The notes beneath the pieces are model-generated. The model saw only the letters and a list, made by a program, of their open reading frames with translations, did no database searches and was not told the origin of the DNA. Positions 1 through 7,125 of a stretch of DNA of 14,244 bases are shown here, one piece after another. Source of the DNA: Pseudomonadales bacterium (GTDB lineage: Bacteria; Pseudomonadota; Gammaproteobacteria; Pseudomonadales; Azotimanducaceae). Within the stretch, counting starts at the first letter, position 1; every line of letters begins with the position of its first letter. Made by a program: the position numbers and the translations under genes. The stretch lies in contig SKXG01000095.1 in NCBI GenBank assembly GCA_007128525.1, positions 1 to 14,244 on the forward strand, given 5' to 3'.

Positions 1-1
1 G

Positions 2-235
2 CGGCGGTCTCAGCCAGCGCCGCCGCTGGAAGAGGCCACCGCCATGCTGGCTGGCATCTGGGACAACCGCCAACTGGCCAACGCCGGGCCGCTGTATGAG
101 GCCCTGTTGCGTCGGGGCGTTATTGTCCGGCCGGTTGCCGGTTACGGCATGCCACAGCACCTGCGCATCAGCGTTGGTACCGAAGCAGAAAACGCGCGTT
201 GTCTGCAGGCGTTACAGGCATTGGGTGACGCGTGA
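2..235 (+). CDS. hisC: Histidinol-phosphate aminotransferase, C-terminal end (partial)
   Basis: This is the 3' end of a gene cut by the window's left edge. The readable tail contains GVIVRPVAGYGMPQHLRISV followed by GTEAENAR, which is the C-terminal signature of PLP-dependent histidinol-phosphate aminotransferases. These enzymes act in the cytoplasm in histidine synthesis, and in many bacteria also transaminate aromatic amino-acid precursors. The second role suits the adjacent tyrA. The reading frame is open from base 2. The stop TGA (233-235) overlaps the GTG start of tyrA, so the two are probably translationally coupled. Oddity: the roughly 25 residues before LANAGPLYEALLRRG do not show the N-F strand motif I would expect in this family at that point. 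That may be divergence, or a frameshift near the edge. Identity of the tail is confident; integrity of the gene cannot be judged. Confidence 0.85.
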   Translation, partial: RRSQPAPPLEEATAMLAGIWDNRQLANAGPLYEALLRRGVIVRPVAGYGMPQHLRISVGTEAENARCLQALQALGDA

Positions 236-1158
236 GCCGGCTGCTTGTAATCGGGGTCGGGCTGATTGGTGGTTCCTTTGCGGGAGGAGCGCGGGACGCC
301 GGGCTGTTTGCCGAGGTGATTGGCGCAGATGCTGACGCGGATAACCTGGCGCGGGCGCAGCAGCTCGGCTTGATCAATCAGTCGCTGGCCGACTGGCAAG
401 CCGCCATTCCCAATGTGGATGCCGTGCTGGTCGCGGTGCCACCCGGCGTGGTCGTCAATGTGCTGAGTCAGGTGTTCCAAGCCGGTTTGCCAGATCATGC
501 GCTGGTATTCGACGCCACCAGCACCAAGTCGTCAGTTGTTTCGGGTCTGCAGCGCGAGCTGGCCGGGTTGCCGGCGAACTTTGTGCCCGTGCACCCGATG
601 GCGGGTTCCGAACTACAGGGCCCGGCGGCAGCGCGGCCCGACCTGTATCAAAACAGCCAGGTCTTTCTGACACCCACCACGGACACAGCGCCGGATGCCG
701 TTGCCAAAGTGCGTAGCTGGTGGGAGCAGCTCGGTGCCAGCTGCCATGAAATCGACGCGGCGCAGCACGACGCCATGGCTGCACTGAGCAGTCATCTGCC
801 GCACCTGCTGGCATCGGCCTATATGGCCTTTCTGGGTACTGCGGCAAGACGGGAGGGCGTGACGGACGATACTAAGCCCCACACGAGCAGTACCGCGCTG
901 ACTCCGTTTGCCGGCCCAGGGTTGCGTGATTTCAGCCGGATTGCCGCTGCTGAGCCGACCCTGTGGCGCGACATATTCGCCGCCAATCGGCACCTCCTGT
1001 TGGATGAGCTGGACGAGTTGCTGGTCCATCTGGGGCGGATTCGCGCCGAGCTGGCGGCAGAGCAGGATGATGCCCTGGTGCGGATGTTGACCGACGGCCG
1101 CGACCTGCGTCGGCAGCTTGCCAGACACCTGCCCAACTGGAGGGCGGACAGTGACTGA
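232..1158 (+). CDS. tyrA: Prephenate dehydrogenase (stand-alone TyrA)
   Basis: Cytoplasmic enzyme that oxidatively decarboxylates prephenate (or arogenate) to the tyrosine precursor using NAD(P)+. The 308-residue product has an N-terminal Rossmann fold with GVGLIGG at 8-14, VLVAVPPGV at 65-73 and FDATSTKSSV at 93-102. HPMAGSE at 121-127 holds the family's catalytic histidine (His121). The helical C-terminal dimerisation domain includes HDAMAALSSHLPHLLA (179-194) and GLRDFSRIAAAEPTLWRDI (230-248). A somewhat longer loop (about 201-226) separates those two blocks. Translation probably starts at GTG 232, overlapping the hisC stop as GTGA; there is no strong Shine-Dalgarno, which fits coupling. 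In Pseudomonas aeruginosa TyrA is fused to AroA (EPSP synthase). Here the protein ends after a short charged tail and cmk begins inside its last codons, so no AroA domain is present. The function is well supported. Confidence 0.95.
   Translation: MSRLLVIGVGLIGGSFAGGARDAGLFAEVIGADADADNLARAQQLGLINQSLADWQAAIPNVDAVLVAVPPGVVVNVLSQVFQAGLPDHALVFDATSTKSSVVSGLQRELAGLPANFVPVHPMAGSELQGPAAARPDLYQNSQVFLTPTTDTAPDAVAKVRSWWEQLGASCHEIDAAQHDAMAALSSHLPHLLASAYMAFLGTAARREGVTDDTKPHTSSTALTPFAGPGLRDFSRIAAAEPTLWRDIFAANRHLLLDELDELLVHLGRIRAELAAEQDDALVRMLTDGRDLRRQLARHLPNWRADSD
1139..1143 (+). promoter_or_regulatory. Shine-Dalgarno that sets the cmk start
   Basis: GGAGG lies inside the tyrA 3' end, seven bases before GTG 1151. 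It favours that GTG over the in-frame ATG at 1118, which would add 11 non-conserved residues in front of the nucleotide-binding strand. Confidence 0.7.
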
Positions 1159-1870
1159 ATCGAACGCAGCGAATCCAGTGACAGTTGTTACCGTCGATGG
1201 CCCCAGCGGATCCGGCAAAGGGACGCTCGCACTGCATCTGGCACGGCGGCTGGGTTGGCACTACCTGGATTCCGGCGCCCTCTATCGGATTCTGGCCCAT
1301 GCGGCCATGGCCGAGGGGCTGTTGCTGGGGGCTGAAGCGGAATCCGAGCTGGCCGAACTGGCCGGACGTCTGCGGATTGACTTCCGGCTGCCCGAGCCGG
1401 AGAGCCCGCTGGGCGTCCGGGTTGAGGTCGATGGCGTTGACTGCACCGACGCTATTCGTGCGGAGTCGGTCAGCCAGGGCGCGTCCAAGATCGCAGCCCT
1501 CCCTTTGGTCAGACAATCAGTGCTGGCACTGCAGCACAGATTTCGCCAGCCGCCTGGGCTGGTCACCGATGGCAGGGATATGGGAACCGTGGTGTTTCCG
1601 GACGCCGGGCTGAAACTGTTCCTCGACGCCAGCGCTGAAGAGCGGGCACAGCGGCGTCATAAGCAGTTGAAAGATAAGGGGTCGAGTGTTAGTCTCCGCG
1701 CCCTTCTCGCTAGTATACGAGAGCGCGATGAGCGAGACCGGGGGCGCGCAGTGGCCCCGTTACGGCCCGCGCCCGATGCGATCGTGATCGACAGTACTGA
1801 TATGCCGATCGACGAGGTATTTGACATGGTCTGGCAGCTCGTCGTCGATCGGGGATTAGCTCAAAGTTGA
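1151..1870 (+). CDS. cmk: (d)CMP kinase
   Basis: Cytidylate kinase phosphorylates CMP and dCMP with ATP in pyrimidine salvage and in turnover of CMP released by lipid and LPS synthesis. The 239-residue protein has the P-loop GPSGSGKGT at 17-25, then YLDSGALYR. A conserved RDMGTVVFPDAGLKLFLDAS block and the lid/C-terminal RERDERDRGRAVAPLRPAPD complete the family signature. The length is close to the usual 220-230 residues. The GTG start at 1151 is chosen because of the GGAGG seven bases upstream; it overlaps the tyrA stop by eight bases. The cmk-rpsA-ihfB order downstream is the classic proteobacterial arrangement. In most gammaproteobacteria aroA directly precedes cmk, but here tyrA does. Very confident. 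Confidence 0.96.
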   Translation: MTESNAANPVTVVTVDGPSGSGKGTLALHLARRLGWHYLDSGALYRILAHAAMAEGLLLGAEAESELAELAGRLRIDFRLPEPESPLGVRVEVDGVDCTDAIRAESVSQGASKIAALPLVRQSVLALQHRFRQPPGLVTDGRDMGTVVFPDAGLKLFLDASAEERAQRRHKQLKDKGSSVSLRALLASIRERDERDRGRAVAPLRPAPDAIVIDSTDMPIDEVFDMVWQLVVDRGLAQS

Positions 1871-1912
1871 GCCCATCCTCGGCCCATAGCGGCCAAATAC
1901 CAGCAGAAGATT

Positions 1913-1927
1913 ACAGGCATAGCCTGT
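1913..1927. repeat. Short inverted repeat in the cmk-rpsA gap
   Basis: ACAGGC-ATA-GCCTGT is a perfect 6-bp dyad with a 3-base centre, about 45 bases after the cmk stop. It has no following T-run, so it is not a convincing terminator. It could be an operator or part of the structured rpsA leader, or chance. No good sigma-70 promoter was found in 1871-2100. Confidence 0.35.
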
Positions 1928-1982
1928 TGCGGCAGTCTGAATTCGTTGGCGCGGCGCTCCGGTGCTGGCGAAAAACGGACGT

Positions 1983-2037
1983 TGAGACATCGCAAAGCGA
2001 AGCGTGGTGACTGTCACCACTCGCAGCGTGCGTCTCA
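1983..2037 (+). promoter_or_regulatory. Nested palindrome in the rpsA leader
   Basis: The core GTGGTGAC-T-GTCACCAC (2004-2020) is a perfect 8-bp dyad with a single central base. It is flanked by GCGA (1997-2000) and TCGC (2021-2024), with a 3-base bulge on the left. An outer TGAGAC (1983-1988) pairs with GTCTCA (2032-2037). The whole could fold as one long interrupted hairpin starting about 60 bases before the rpsA start. In E. coli the rpsA leader is structured, lacks a canonical Shine-Dalgarno and mediates autogenous control by S1. By analogy this may be the S1 translational operator, but a DNA-binding operator is equally possible. No T-run follows, so it is not a terminator. Confidence 0.5.
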
Positions 2038-2100
2038 GCCGCCTGGGGCACAGCAGCATGGTGTTGCGCGTGCATGATTCACTTTCAGAGACAACTGGGT

Positions 2101-3777
2101 ATGAGCGAGAGTTTTGCAGATTTATTTCAAGAGAGTTTGAACACCATTGAGATGGAGCCCGGCTCCATCGTTACCGGCACCGTAGTGGACATCGACAGCG
2201 ATTGGGTGATTGTTCACGCCGGTCTGAAGTCCGAAGGGGTTATCCCCAAGTCCCAGTTTGTCGATGACAACGGTGAGTTTTCACTGCAGATTGGTGATCG
2301 CGTCAAGGTCGCCATGGAAGTGGTTGACGACGGTTTTGGTGAGACGCGACTGTCCCGCGAAAAGGCCAAGCGCGCAGAGACCTGGCAAGTACTGGAAGAT
2401 GCCTTCAACAAGGAAGAGGTGGTCACCGGTTCGATCAACGGCAAAGTCAAAGGTGGCTTTACCGTCGACATCAACAACATCCGCGCTTTTCTGCCAGGTT
2501 CGCTGGTTGACATCCGCCCGATTCGGGAAACGGCGCACCTGGAAGGCAAGCCGCTTGAGTTCAAGGTCATCAAGCTCGATCAGCGTCGCAACAATGTGGT
2601 CGTTTCCCGCCGCGCCGTGCTTGAAGCTGAAAACAGCGTAGAGCGTGAGCAGTTGCTGGAATCGCTGCAGGAAGGCCAGGAGATCAAGGGTATTGTCAAG
2701 AACCTCACCGATTACGGCGCTTTTGTCGATCTCGGTGGTGTCGACGGCCTGCTGCACATTACCGATATGGCCTGGCGTCGTATCCGGCATCCGAGCGAGA
2801 TGGTCAACGTCGGCGACGATGTGATGGTCAAGATTCTGAAGTTCGACCGTGAACGCAACCGCGTATCGCTGGGCATGAAGCAGCTCGGTGACGATCCGTG
2901 GATCAACCTCAAGCGTCGTTATCCGGAAAACACCCGGGTTATGGCAACGGTCACCAATCTGACCGATTACGGTTGTTTTGCCGAGATCGAGGAAGGTGTT
3001 GAGGGTCTGGTACACGTCTCCGAGATGGACTGGACCAACAAGAACATTCACCCGTCCAAGGTTGTGTCCATTGGCGACCAGGTCGAAGTGATGGTGCTGG
3101 ACATCGATGAAGAGCGCCGCCGTATTTCGCTCGGCATCAAACAGTGCCGCCCGAATCCTTGGGAAGAGTTTGCACAGAATTACGCCAAAGGCGATCGGAT
3201 CCGCGGCAGCATCAAGTCGATTACCGATTTCGGTATCTTCATTGGTCTGGAAGGCGGCATCGACGGTCTGGTGCACCTGTCCGATATTTCCTGGAACGAG
3301 CCGGGTGAGAACGCGGTACGCCGTTACAGCAAAGGTGAAGAAGTCGAAACTGTGGTGCTGTCGATCGATCCCGAACGGGAGCGTATCTCACTGGGCATCA
3401 AGCAGCTCGACGAAGATCCCTTTGCGGACTACACCGCGGTCAACGACCGGGGCAGCATCGTCAAGGGCACGGTTGAGTCAGTCGATGCCCGTGAAGCTGT
3501 TGTGCGTCTGGCCGAAGAGATCACCGGTGTGCTCAAGGCGTCCGAGCTGAGCGTGGATCGCGTCGAGGACGCGCGCAACATGCTCAAGGAAGGCGAAGAG
3601 GTCGAGGTGAAGATCATCAGCGTTGACCGCAAGAACCGCAGCATCGGGCTGTCGATCAAGGCGAAGGATCGTGATGATGAGCGTACAGCCGTACGCGACC
3701 ATCAGCGCACCGAGTCTGACCGGCCAGCTCCGACCACACTGGGCGACCTGATCAAGCAACAGATGGATCAGGACTAA
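2101..3777 (+). CDS. rpsA: 30S ribosomal protein S1
   Basis: S1 binds mRNA on the 30S subunit and is needed to initiate translation on structured or Shine-Dalgarno-poor messages. The product is 558 residues, the usual gammaproteobacterial length (557-559), with six OB-fold S1 repeats at roughly 18-88, 105-172, 190-260, 276-347, 363-434 and 450-520. Repeats 3-6 show the recurring pattern G..V.G.V...TDYGAF..L.GV.GL.H.S.M and end in RISLG(I/M)KQ-type strands. The start is placed at ATG 2101 because [13 protein letters not shown] matches the family N-terminus. The upstream in-frame ATG at 2074 would add nine unrelated residues. The start has only a weak AGAGA nine bases upstream, typical of rpsA, and a structured leader precedes it. 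A GC-rich hairpin follows the stop, then ihfB. Essentially certain. Confidence 0.98.
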   Translation: MSESFADLFQESLNTIEMEPGSIVTGTVVDIDSDWVIVHAGLKSEGVIPKSQFVDDNGEFSLQIGDRVKVAMEVVDDGFGETRLSREKAKRAETWQVLEDAFNKEEVVTGSINGKVKGGFTVDINNIRAFLPGSLVDIRPIRETAHLEGKPLEFKVIKLDQRRNNVVVSRRAVLEAENSVEREQLLESLQEGQEIKGIVKNLTDYGAFVDLGGVDGLLHITDMAWRRIRHPSEMVNVGDDVMVKILKFDRERNRVSLGMKQLGDDPWINLKRRYPENTRVMATVTNLTDYGCFAEIEEGVEGLVHVSEMDWTNKNIHPSKVVSIGDQVEVMVLDIDEERRRISLGIKQCRPNPWEEFAQNYAKGDRIRGSIKSITDFGIFIGLEGGIDGLVHLSDISWNEPGENAVRRYSKGEEVETVVLSIDPERERISLGIKQLDEDPFADYTAVNDRGSIVKGTVESVDAREAVVRLAEEITGVLKASELSVDRVEDARNMLKEGEEVEVKIISVDRKNRSIGLSIKAKDRDDERTAVRDHQRTESDRPAPTTLGDLIKQQMDQD

Positions 3778-3788
3778 AGTGCTGGGCC

Positions 3789-3814
3789 TGCCCGCCGGCA
3801 AATGCCGGCGGGCA
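3789..3814 (+). terminator. GC-rich hairpin after rpsA (attenuator or terminator-like)
   Basis: TGCCCGCCGGC (3789-3799) pairs perfectly with GCCGGCGGGCA (3804-3814) around an AAAT loop, 11 bases after the rpsA stop. The stem is very strong, but the next bases (CCTGCACTG) are not a T-run. It is therefore an incomplete intrinsic terminator. It may act as a partial terminator, a Rho-assisted end or an mRNA 3' stabiliser that sets rpsA above ihfB. Confidence 0.5.
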
Positions 3815-3857
3815 CCTGCACTGTCGTCACAACTTTCTGAATTTTAAGGCTTTCTTG

Positions 3858-3886
3858 TTGAGGGCTGGTGTACCCTGTGCTAACGT
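3858..3886 (+). promoter_or_regulatory. Possible sigma-70 promoter for ihfB
   Basis: TTGAGG (3858-3863) and TAACGT (3881-3886) are separated by 17 bases and end 31 bases before the ihfB start. The -35 matches four positions of TTGACA and the -10 only three of TATAAT. The position, after the rpsA hairpin, is right for a separate ihfB promoter, but the match is modest. Confidence 0.35.
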
Positions 3887-3917
3887 CAGACACTTCCCGG
3901 TGATGCCAGATGCCGCC

Positions 3918-4250
3918 ATGACCAAGTCCGAGTTGATTGAGCTGATTACTGCACGGCAATCCCAGCTTTCTTCCAAGGATGTTGAGCTGGCCGTTAAGAC
4001 CATGATCGAGCACATGTCCGAGACGCTGGCGCAAGGTCAGCGCATCGAGATCCGGGGCTTTGGCAGCTTTTCTCTGCACTATCGCGCACCGCGTATCGGC
4101 CGTAATCCCAAGACCGGTGAGTCGGTGGGCCTTGCCGGCAAGTACGTACCGCACTTCAAGCCTGGCAAAGAAATGCGTGAGCGTGTCAATGACAGCCTGC
4201 AGCTTGAACACGCGGCACAGGATGGCAACGCCCGTGCCCAGGATGGTTGA
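3918..4250 (+). CDS. ihfB: Integration host factor subunit beta
   Basis: The beta subunit of the heterodimeric nucleoid protein IHF, which bends DNA at specific sites in replication, recombination and transcription. The N-terminus [20 protein letters not shown] matches the family and fixes the start at ATG 3918; a TTG at 3855 or ATG at 3903 in the same frame would add foreign residues. The DNA-binding beta-arm region [20 protein letters not shown] and [20 protein letters not shown] is intact, including the proline that intercalates at the arm tip. The product is 110 residues against about 94 in E. coli. The extra length is a C-terminal tail after [10 protein letters not shown], rich in Gln, Ala and Asp. 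The Shine-Dalgarno is weak (GGTGA, 14 bases upstream). The rpsA-ihfB neighbourhood is conventional. Confidence 0.96.
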   Translation: MTKSELIELITARQSQLSSKDVELAVKTMIEHMSETLAQGQRIEIRGFGSFSLHYRAPRIGRNPKTGESVGLAGKYVPHFKPGKEMRERVNDSLQLEHAAQDGNARAQDG

Positions 4251-4344
4251 CGGCCGGGTGTCGTTGATCCGGGTGATCAGCCATTGTCGGCAGCCAGCCG
4301 CAGGCGGCATCATGTCCGGCAGGTTCCACTGACAGGACGTCTCT

Positions 4345-4608
4345 ATGCGCTGGCTCTGGCGTACGCTTCTCTTGACACTGTTTTTGATGTTGCTGTTGCT
4401 CAGCGTGCTGGCCACGGTCGACAACGCCGAGCCGGTGCAGCTGCAGCTGCTGGGTGCTGAGACGCCTGCGCTGAGCCTGTACTGGTGGCTGGTGCTGGCC
4501 TGGGTGGCCGGGATGCTGATTGGCTGGCTGTTTGCGCTGCGTGCGCAATGGCGGCTCAGAGGTCAGCTGCGGGAGCTGCGGCGTCTGGTCCAGGAGCGGG
4601 GGCTCTAG
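4345..4608 (+). CDS. lapA: LPS assembly protein A (LapA/DUF1049)
   Basis: A small inner-membrane protein that works with LapB in the control of lipopolysaccharide synthesis, where it supports LapB-directed turnover of LpxC by FtsH (E. coli work). The 87-residue product has two membrane segments, about 6-23 (rich in Leu) and 46-62 (starting YWWLVLAWVAGML). A short periplasmic loop separates them, and a basic cytoplasmic helix (ALRAQWRLRGQLRELRRL) follows. This is the LapA domain architecture. The start ATG 4345 has AGGA seven bases upstream. The 94-base gap after ihfB shows no clear promoter or terminator. lapB follows after seven bases, so the two are surely co-transcribed. Confidence 0.9.
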   Translation: MRWLWRTLLLTLFLMLLLLSVLATVDNAEPVQLQLLGAETPALSLYWWLVLAWVAGMLIGWLFALRAQWRLRGQLRELRRLVQERGL

Positions 4609-4615
4609 GCGCGGT

Positions 4616-5911
4616 ATGCTGGAAACCATCGCCATTTACGGGCTCCTGCTGGTTGCCATCGGCTTTGGCTTCTATCTGGGACGCCGGGATGGGAGCAAGG
4701 GTGGCACTGCGTCCGGAGGCTGGTCGGCGCAAAGCAGCAATCCCTCCATCCCGGGCTATATCAGCGGCATGAATCAGCTCCTCAATGAGCGCCAGGAGCA
4801 GGCAATAGATGGCTTGCTGCAGTCCCTGCCGGTCAATGAACGATCTCTGGACACATTGCTGGCCCTGGGCGCCCTGCTGCGCCGCCGTGGAGAAATCGAC
4901 AAAGCCATCCGCGTCCATCAGAACATGCTTGGCGATCCGGGGCTGCCCGTTGCCAGCCGGCCGTGGGTAGAACTAGAGCTGGCACGTGACCATCAGGCTG
5001 CAGGTCTGCTGGGTCGTGCCGAGAGCCTGCTCAACGGCCTGCTGGGCGTACGCGGTGAAGTGCGGACAGCCGCGCTCGAACACCTGGTAGAGATATATCA
5101 GCTGGAGCAGGAGTGGCAGCTGGCATTGCAGGCCGGACGCGAGCTGTTGCCCACGTTGTCCGGTGCCGATGCGGACCGACTGCGTACCGCGCTGGCACAC
5201 TTTCACTGCGAGCTGGCGGCCGCTGCGCTGGCGCGTGACGATCTCGATACCGGCAAGCGGCAGGTGCAGCAGGCGCTGGCTGTAGACCGCCTGTGTGCGC
5301 GTGCCCACCTGCTGCAGGCCCAGCTCCATCTGCGGCAGCAGAAGTACAAGCCGGCACAGACGGCCTTGCGGGAGGTCATCGACCTTGATCCTGGCCTCAT
5401 TGAGCTGGCGCAACCTCTTTATCATCAGGCTTGCCGTGGCCTGAACGACGAGTCCGCTTACTTCACCTTTCTAGAACGATATCTGGCGCGCCTCGAATCT
5501 GCTGGCGATGCTGCCAGGCCGCCACACGACCTGCCGCACAGTCTCATTGAGGCCTTGTATCGCAAGCATCAGGCGGATCAGGGGGAGCAGTCGGCGCTGA
5601 GCTGGCTGGCCGCTCAGCTGGAACAATACCCCAGTCCGGCACTGACTTCGTTCTACCTGGACCAGCTGCTGCTGGGTCCGGGGCAGGCCGATGCCAACAC
5701 ACTGCGGTTGATTCAGAAGCTCAGCACCCGGCTTGAGGCTGAGCAGAAGGGCTTTCGCTGTCGTGCTTGCGGCTTCAGCGCTCGATCCCTGCATTGGCAA
5801 TGCCCGAGCTGCCGCCAGTGGGGAACCTTGAGCCGCCGCGCTTTTGGCGCACCTCAGCCCGGCCATTTGCCTGACGCCCGGGCAGCGGAATTTCCTACAC
5901 CGCCAGGTTGA
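4616..5911 (+). CDS. lapB: LPS assembly protein B (TPR and rubredoxin-type zinc domain)
   Basis: LapB (YciM) is an inner-membrane-anchored scaffold that promotes FtsH proteolysis of LpxC and so limits LPS synthesis. The 431-residue product starts with a membrane helix (IAIYGLLLVAIGFGFYLG) followed by the positively charged RRDG. A long tetratricopeptide-repeat region covers about 40-330; blocks such as LLALGALLRRRGEIDKAIRV and AHFHCELAAAALARDDLDTG correspond closely to E. coli LapB. The C-terminal rubredoxin-like zinc knuckle has Cys382, Cys385, Cys396 and Cys399 within FRCRACGF and LHWQCPSCRQWG. It is longer than E. coli LapB (389 residues), mostly through about 30 extra Pro/Ala-rich residues after the knuckle. 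The start ATG 4616 is chosen because it puts the membrane helix at the N-terminus; upstream in-frame starts would lie inside lapA. Shine-Dalgarno is weak (AGGCG, four bases away), which suggests coupling to lapA. Confidence 0.94.
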   Translation: MLETIAIYGLLLVAIGFGFYLGRRDGSKGGTASGGWSAQSSNPSIPGYISGMNQLLNERQEQAIDGLLQSLPVNERSLDTLLALGALLRRRGEIDKAIRVHQNMLGDPGLPVASRPWVELELARDHQAAGLLGRAESLLNGLLGVRGEVRTAALEHLVEIYQLEQEWQLALQAGRELLPTLSGADADRLRTALAHFHCELAAAALARDDLDTGKRQVQQALAVDRLCARAHLLQAQLHLRQQKYKPAQTALREVIDLDPGLIELAQPLYHQACRGLNDESAYFTFLERYLARLESAGDAARPPHDLPHSLIEALYRKHQADQGEQSALSWLAAQLEQYPSPALTSFYLDQLLLGPGQADANTLRLIQKLSTRLEAEQKGFRCRACGFSARSLHWQCPSCRQWGTLSRRAFGAPQPGHLPDARAAEFPTPPG

Positions 5912-5997
5912 ATCGGCTGCTGTTGCCGGCACGCGCCTTTGCCTAATTTGCTCCTCCCGCCGCAGGTCGCGGCTGACTACCACAAGAAGGAGGAGAC

Positions 5998-6321
5998 ATG
6001 CTCGTATCTGAGAGGAAGCACTTTGGAATGCAGTGGGTTCTGCCGGCAGCGATGCTTGCCGTGTTGTTGATGGCAGGCGTCGCCGGCAAAGCGCTGGCCG
6101 GGGATCTGGATCTGCCACCGGCGCAGGTGAACATCAATACCGCAGATGCCGAGATGTTGGCGCTGGTGCTGGATGGTGTGGGTCAGGCCAGGGCTGAAGC
6201 CATTGTTGAATATCGTGATGCCAATGGCGGGTTCGAGCAGGTTGAGGACCTGACACAGGTACGGGGCATCGGTGCGCGGACACTTGAGATCAACGCCGAG
6301 CGGATCACAGTATCGGAGTAA
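5998..6321 (+). CDS. ComEA-family helix-hairpin-helix protein, exported
   Basis: A 107-residue protein with an N-terminal signal or anchor segment (WVLPAAMLAVLLMAGVAG, about 13-30) and a likely signal-peptidase site after ALA at residue 35. The mature part is a tandem helix-hairpin-helix (HhH) domain: VNINTADAEMLALVLDGVGQ (44-63), AEAIVEYR, then DLTQVRGIGARTLEINAERI (84-103). Such stand-alone periplasmic HhH proteins are classed as ComEA-like. In naturally transformable bacteria ComEA binds incoming DNA in the periplasm, but for many short homologues the role is unproven. The start ATG 5998 has a near-perfect AAGGAGG (5987-5993). The 86-base gap from lapB implies its own promoter, though I found only poor candidates. 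A similar gene sits beside wbpM in P. aeruginosa, so its presence next to these glycan genes is conventional. Confidence 0.9.
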   Translation: MLVSERKHFGMQWVLPAAMLAVLLMAGVAGKALAGDLDLPPAQVNINTADAEMLALVLDGVGQARAEAIVEYRDANGGFEQVEDLTQVRGIGARTLEINAERITVSE

Positions 6322-6324
6322 TCG

Positions 6325-6367
6325 TTGACCGGCCTGCAGGGCCTGGCAGTCTGTGCAGGCCGGTCAA
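6325..6367. terminator. Bidirectional hairpin between convergent genes
   Basis: TTGACCGGCCTGCA (6325-6338) is perfectly complementary to TGCAGGCCGGTCAA (6354-6367), a 14-bp stem with a 15-base loop. It starts three bases after the stop of the HhH gene and contains the minus-strand phosphatase stop codon (6364-6366). The symmetry and position between converging genes suggest a shared terminator. Neither side has a clear T-run, so it may be a weak or Rho-assisted terminator or a transcript 3'-end protector. Confidence 0.6.
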
Positions 6368-7077
6368 TCCAATTGCTGCACCGGCGCCCATGGTGAACTC
6401 AGATACAGATGTTCGCCCTGGCGCCAAATCACCATACCGTCCAGATAATTCACGGGAGGCGCAGTGGCCAAGCCCAGCCCAAGCCACTGCTGCCGCAACA
6501 GGTACAGCGTCCAGTCGTGCGTAACGCCCAGGTGCAGGCCCTTGCTGCCGGGCGTCTCGAGCTGCTCATGGATATGGCGCAGGATACGGTCTGCGGCCTC
6601 GGCGGGCGGTTGCATGACATCAGACGACAGGTCATTGTTGAACCAGCGCTGCAGAACGGCCGGGCTACCTTCGTGTTTCATCATGGCGCCGACACGGCGC
6701 ATATCCCGAACATAAAACACGGCGAGCTCTTTGGGGAGCGCCGGTGTGCTGGCTGGGCTGCTGAGGTGCGTGCTGGCGACCAGTTCGGCCGTCTCAATGC
6801 AGCGTCCTGATGAGCTGGCACTGGTGGTCAGCGTGGTCCACCTTGGCAGGGCCTGGCCAAATCGGCGGCACAGTTCGCGGCCTTCTTCGCTGAGTGGATT
6901 GTCCAGGTCGTTGTCGGCCTGGCCATAGTGGCGCGCCGAGTGCCGGACCAGACTGAACACGGCTGTCTGGCCCGAGTCCTGTGCGGCTTGCAGCAGATCC
7001 AATGTGGCCGCACCAAAGGTGTTGGACTCGGTCGGGTGATTTGCCGGGCCTATCGTCATAAAATCGCGTTCGCTCAT
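6364..7077 (-). CDS. Histidine phosphatase superfamily protein
   Basis: A 237-residue protein of the phosphoglycerate-mutase-like histidine phosphatase superfamily, which works through a phosphohistidine intermediate. The signature LVRHSARHYG gives Arg45, His46 (the predicted nucleophile) and Arg49. A later arginine in SSSGRCIETA (Arg92) and the C-terminal GVTHDWTLYLL (His187-Asp188) complete the expected catalytic pocket. No signal peptide or membrane segment is visible, so it is probably cytoplasmic. The substrate cannot be told from the sequence; sugar phosphates or phosphorylated proteins are the usual options. The start is taken at ATG 7077, though AGGA sits only one base before it and ATG 7059 is an alternative. 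The frame stays open upstream to 7665, but that part is antisense to the glycosyltransferase and is not family-like. It is divergent from the glycan operon with under 50 bases between them. Confidence 0.85.
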   Translation of the reverse strand: MSERDFMTIGPANHPTESNTFGAATLDLLQAAQDSGQTAVFSLVRHSARHYGQADNDLDNPLSEEGRELCRRFGQALPRWTTLTTSASSSGRCIETAELVASTHLSSPASTPALPKELAVFYVRDMRRVGAMMKHEGSPAVLQRWFNNDLSSDVMQPPAEAADRILRHIHEQLETPGSKGLHLGVTHDWTLYLLRQQWLGLGLATAPPVNYLDGMVIWRQGEHLYLSSPWAPVQQLD

Positions 7078-7113
7078 TCCTGTAGTCTTGCCCAATCGGT
7101 CAGTCCTGTAAAC

Positions 7114-7119
7114 GGAGAG
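7114..7119 (+). promoter_or_regulatory. Shine-Dalgarno ahead of an ATC start
   Basis: GGAGAG lies six bases before ATC 7126, which is in frame with the glycosyltransferase. No ATG, GTG or TTG occurs in that frame between GTG 7036 and the conserved first beta strand. The site is the best translation signal in the region. A TAAAAT at 7059-7064 (-10-like, without a clear -35) could start a transcript downstream of GTG 7036, which would also exclude that codon. Confidence 0.5.
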
Positions 7120-7125
7120 CCGCTC

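Noticed and set aside
1913..1927. ACAGGC/GCCTGT dyad as a cmk terminator or LexA box
   Set aside because: There is no T-run, and the half-site orientation (ACAG...CTGT) is the reverse of a LexA box (CTGT...ACAG). It is kept only as a short repeat.
2281..3276. A 331-codon open frame on the minus strand inside rpsA
   Set aside because: It is the antisense of a highly conserved gene with strong codon bias. The translation has no recognisable domain and no Shine-Dalgarno.
6409..6810. A 133-codon plus-strand frame opposite the phosphatase
   Set aside because: The minus strand carries the complete catalytic motif set of a known superfamily; the plus-strand product has no recognisable features.
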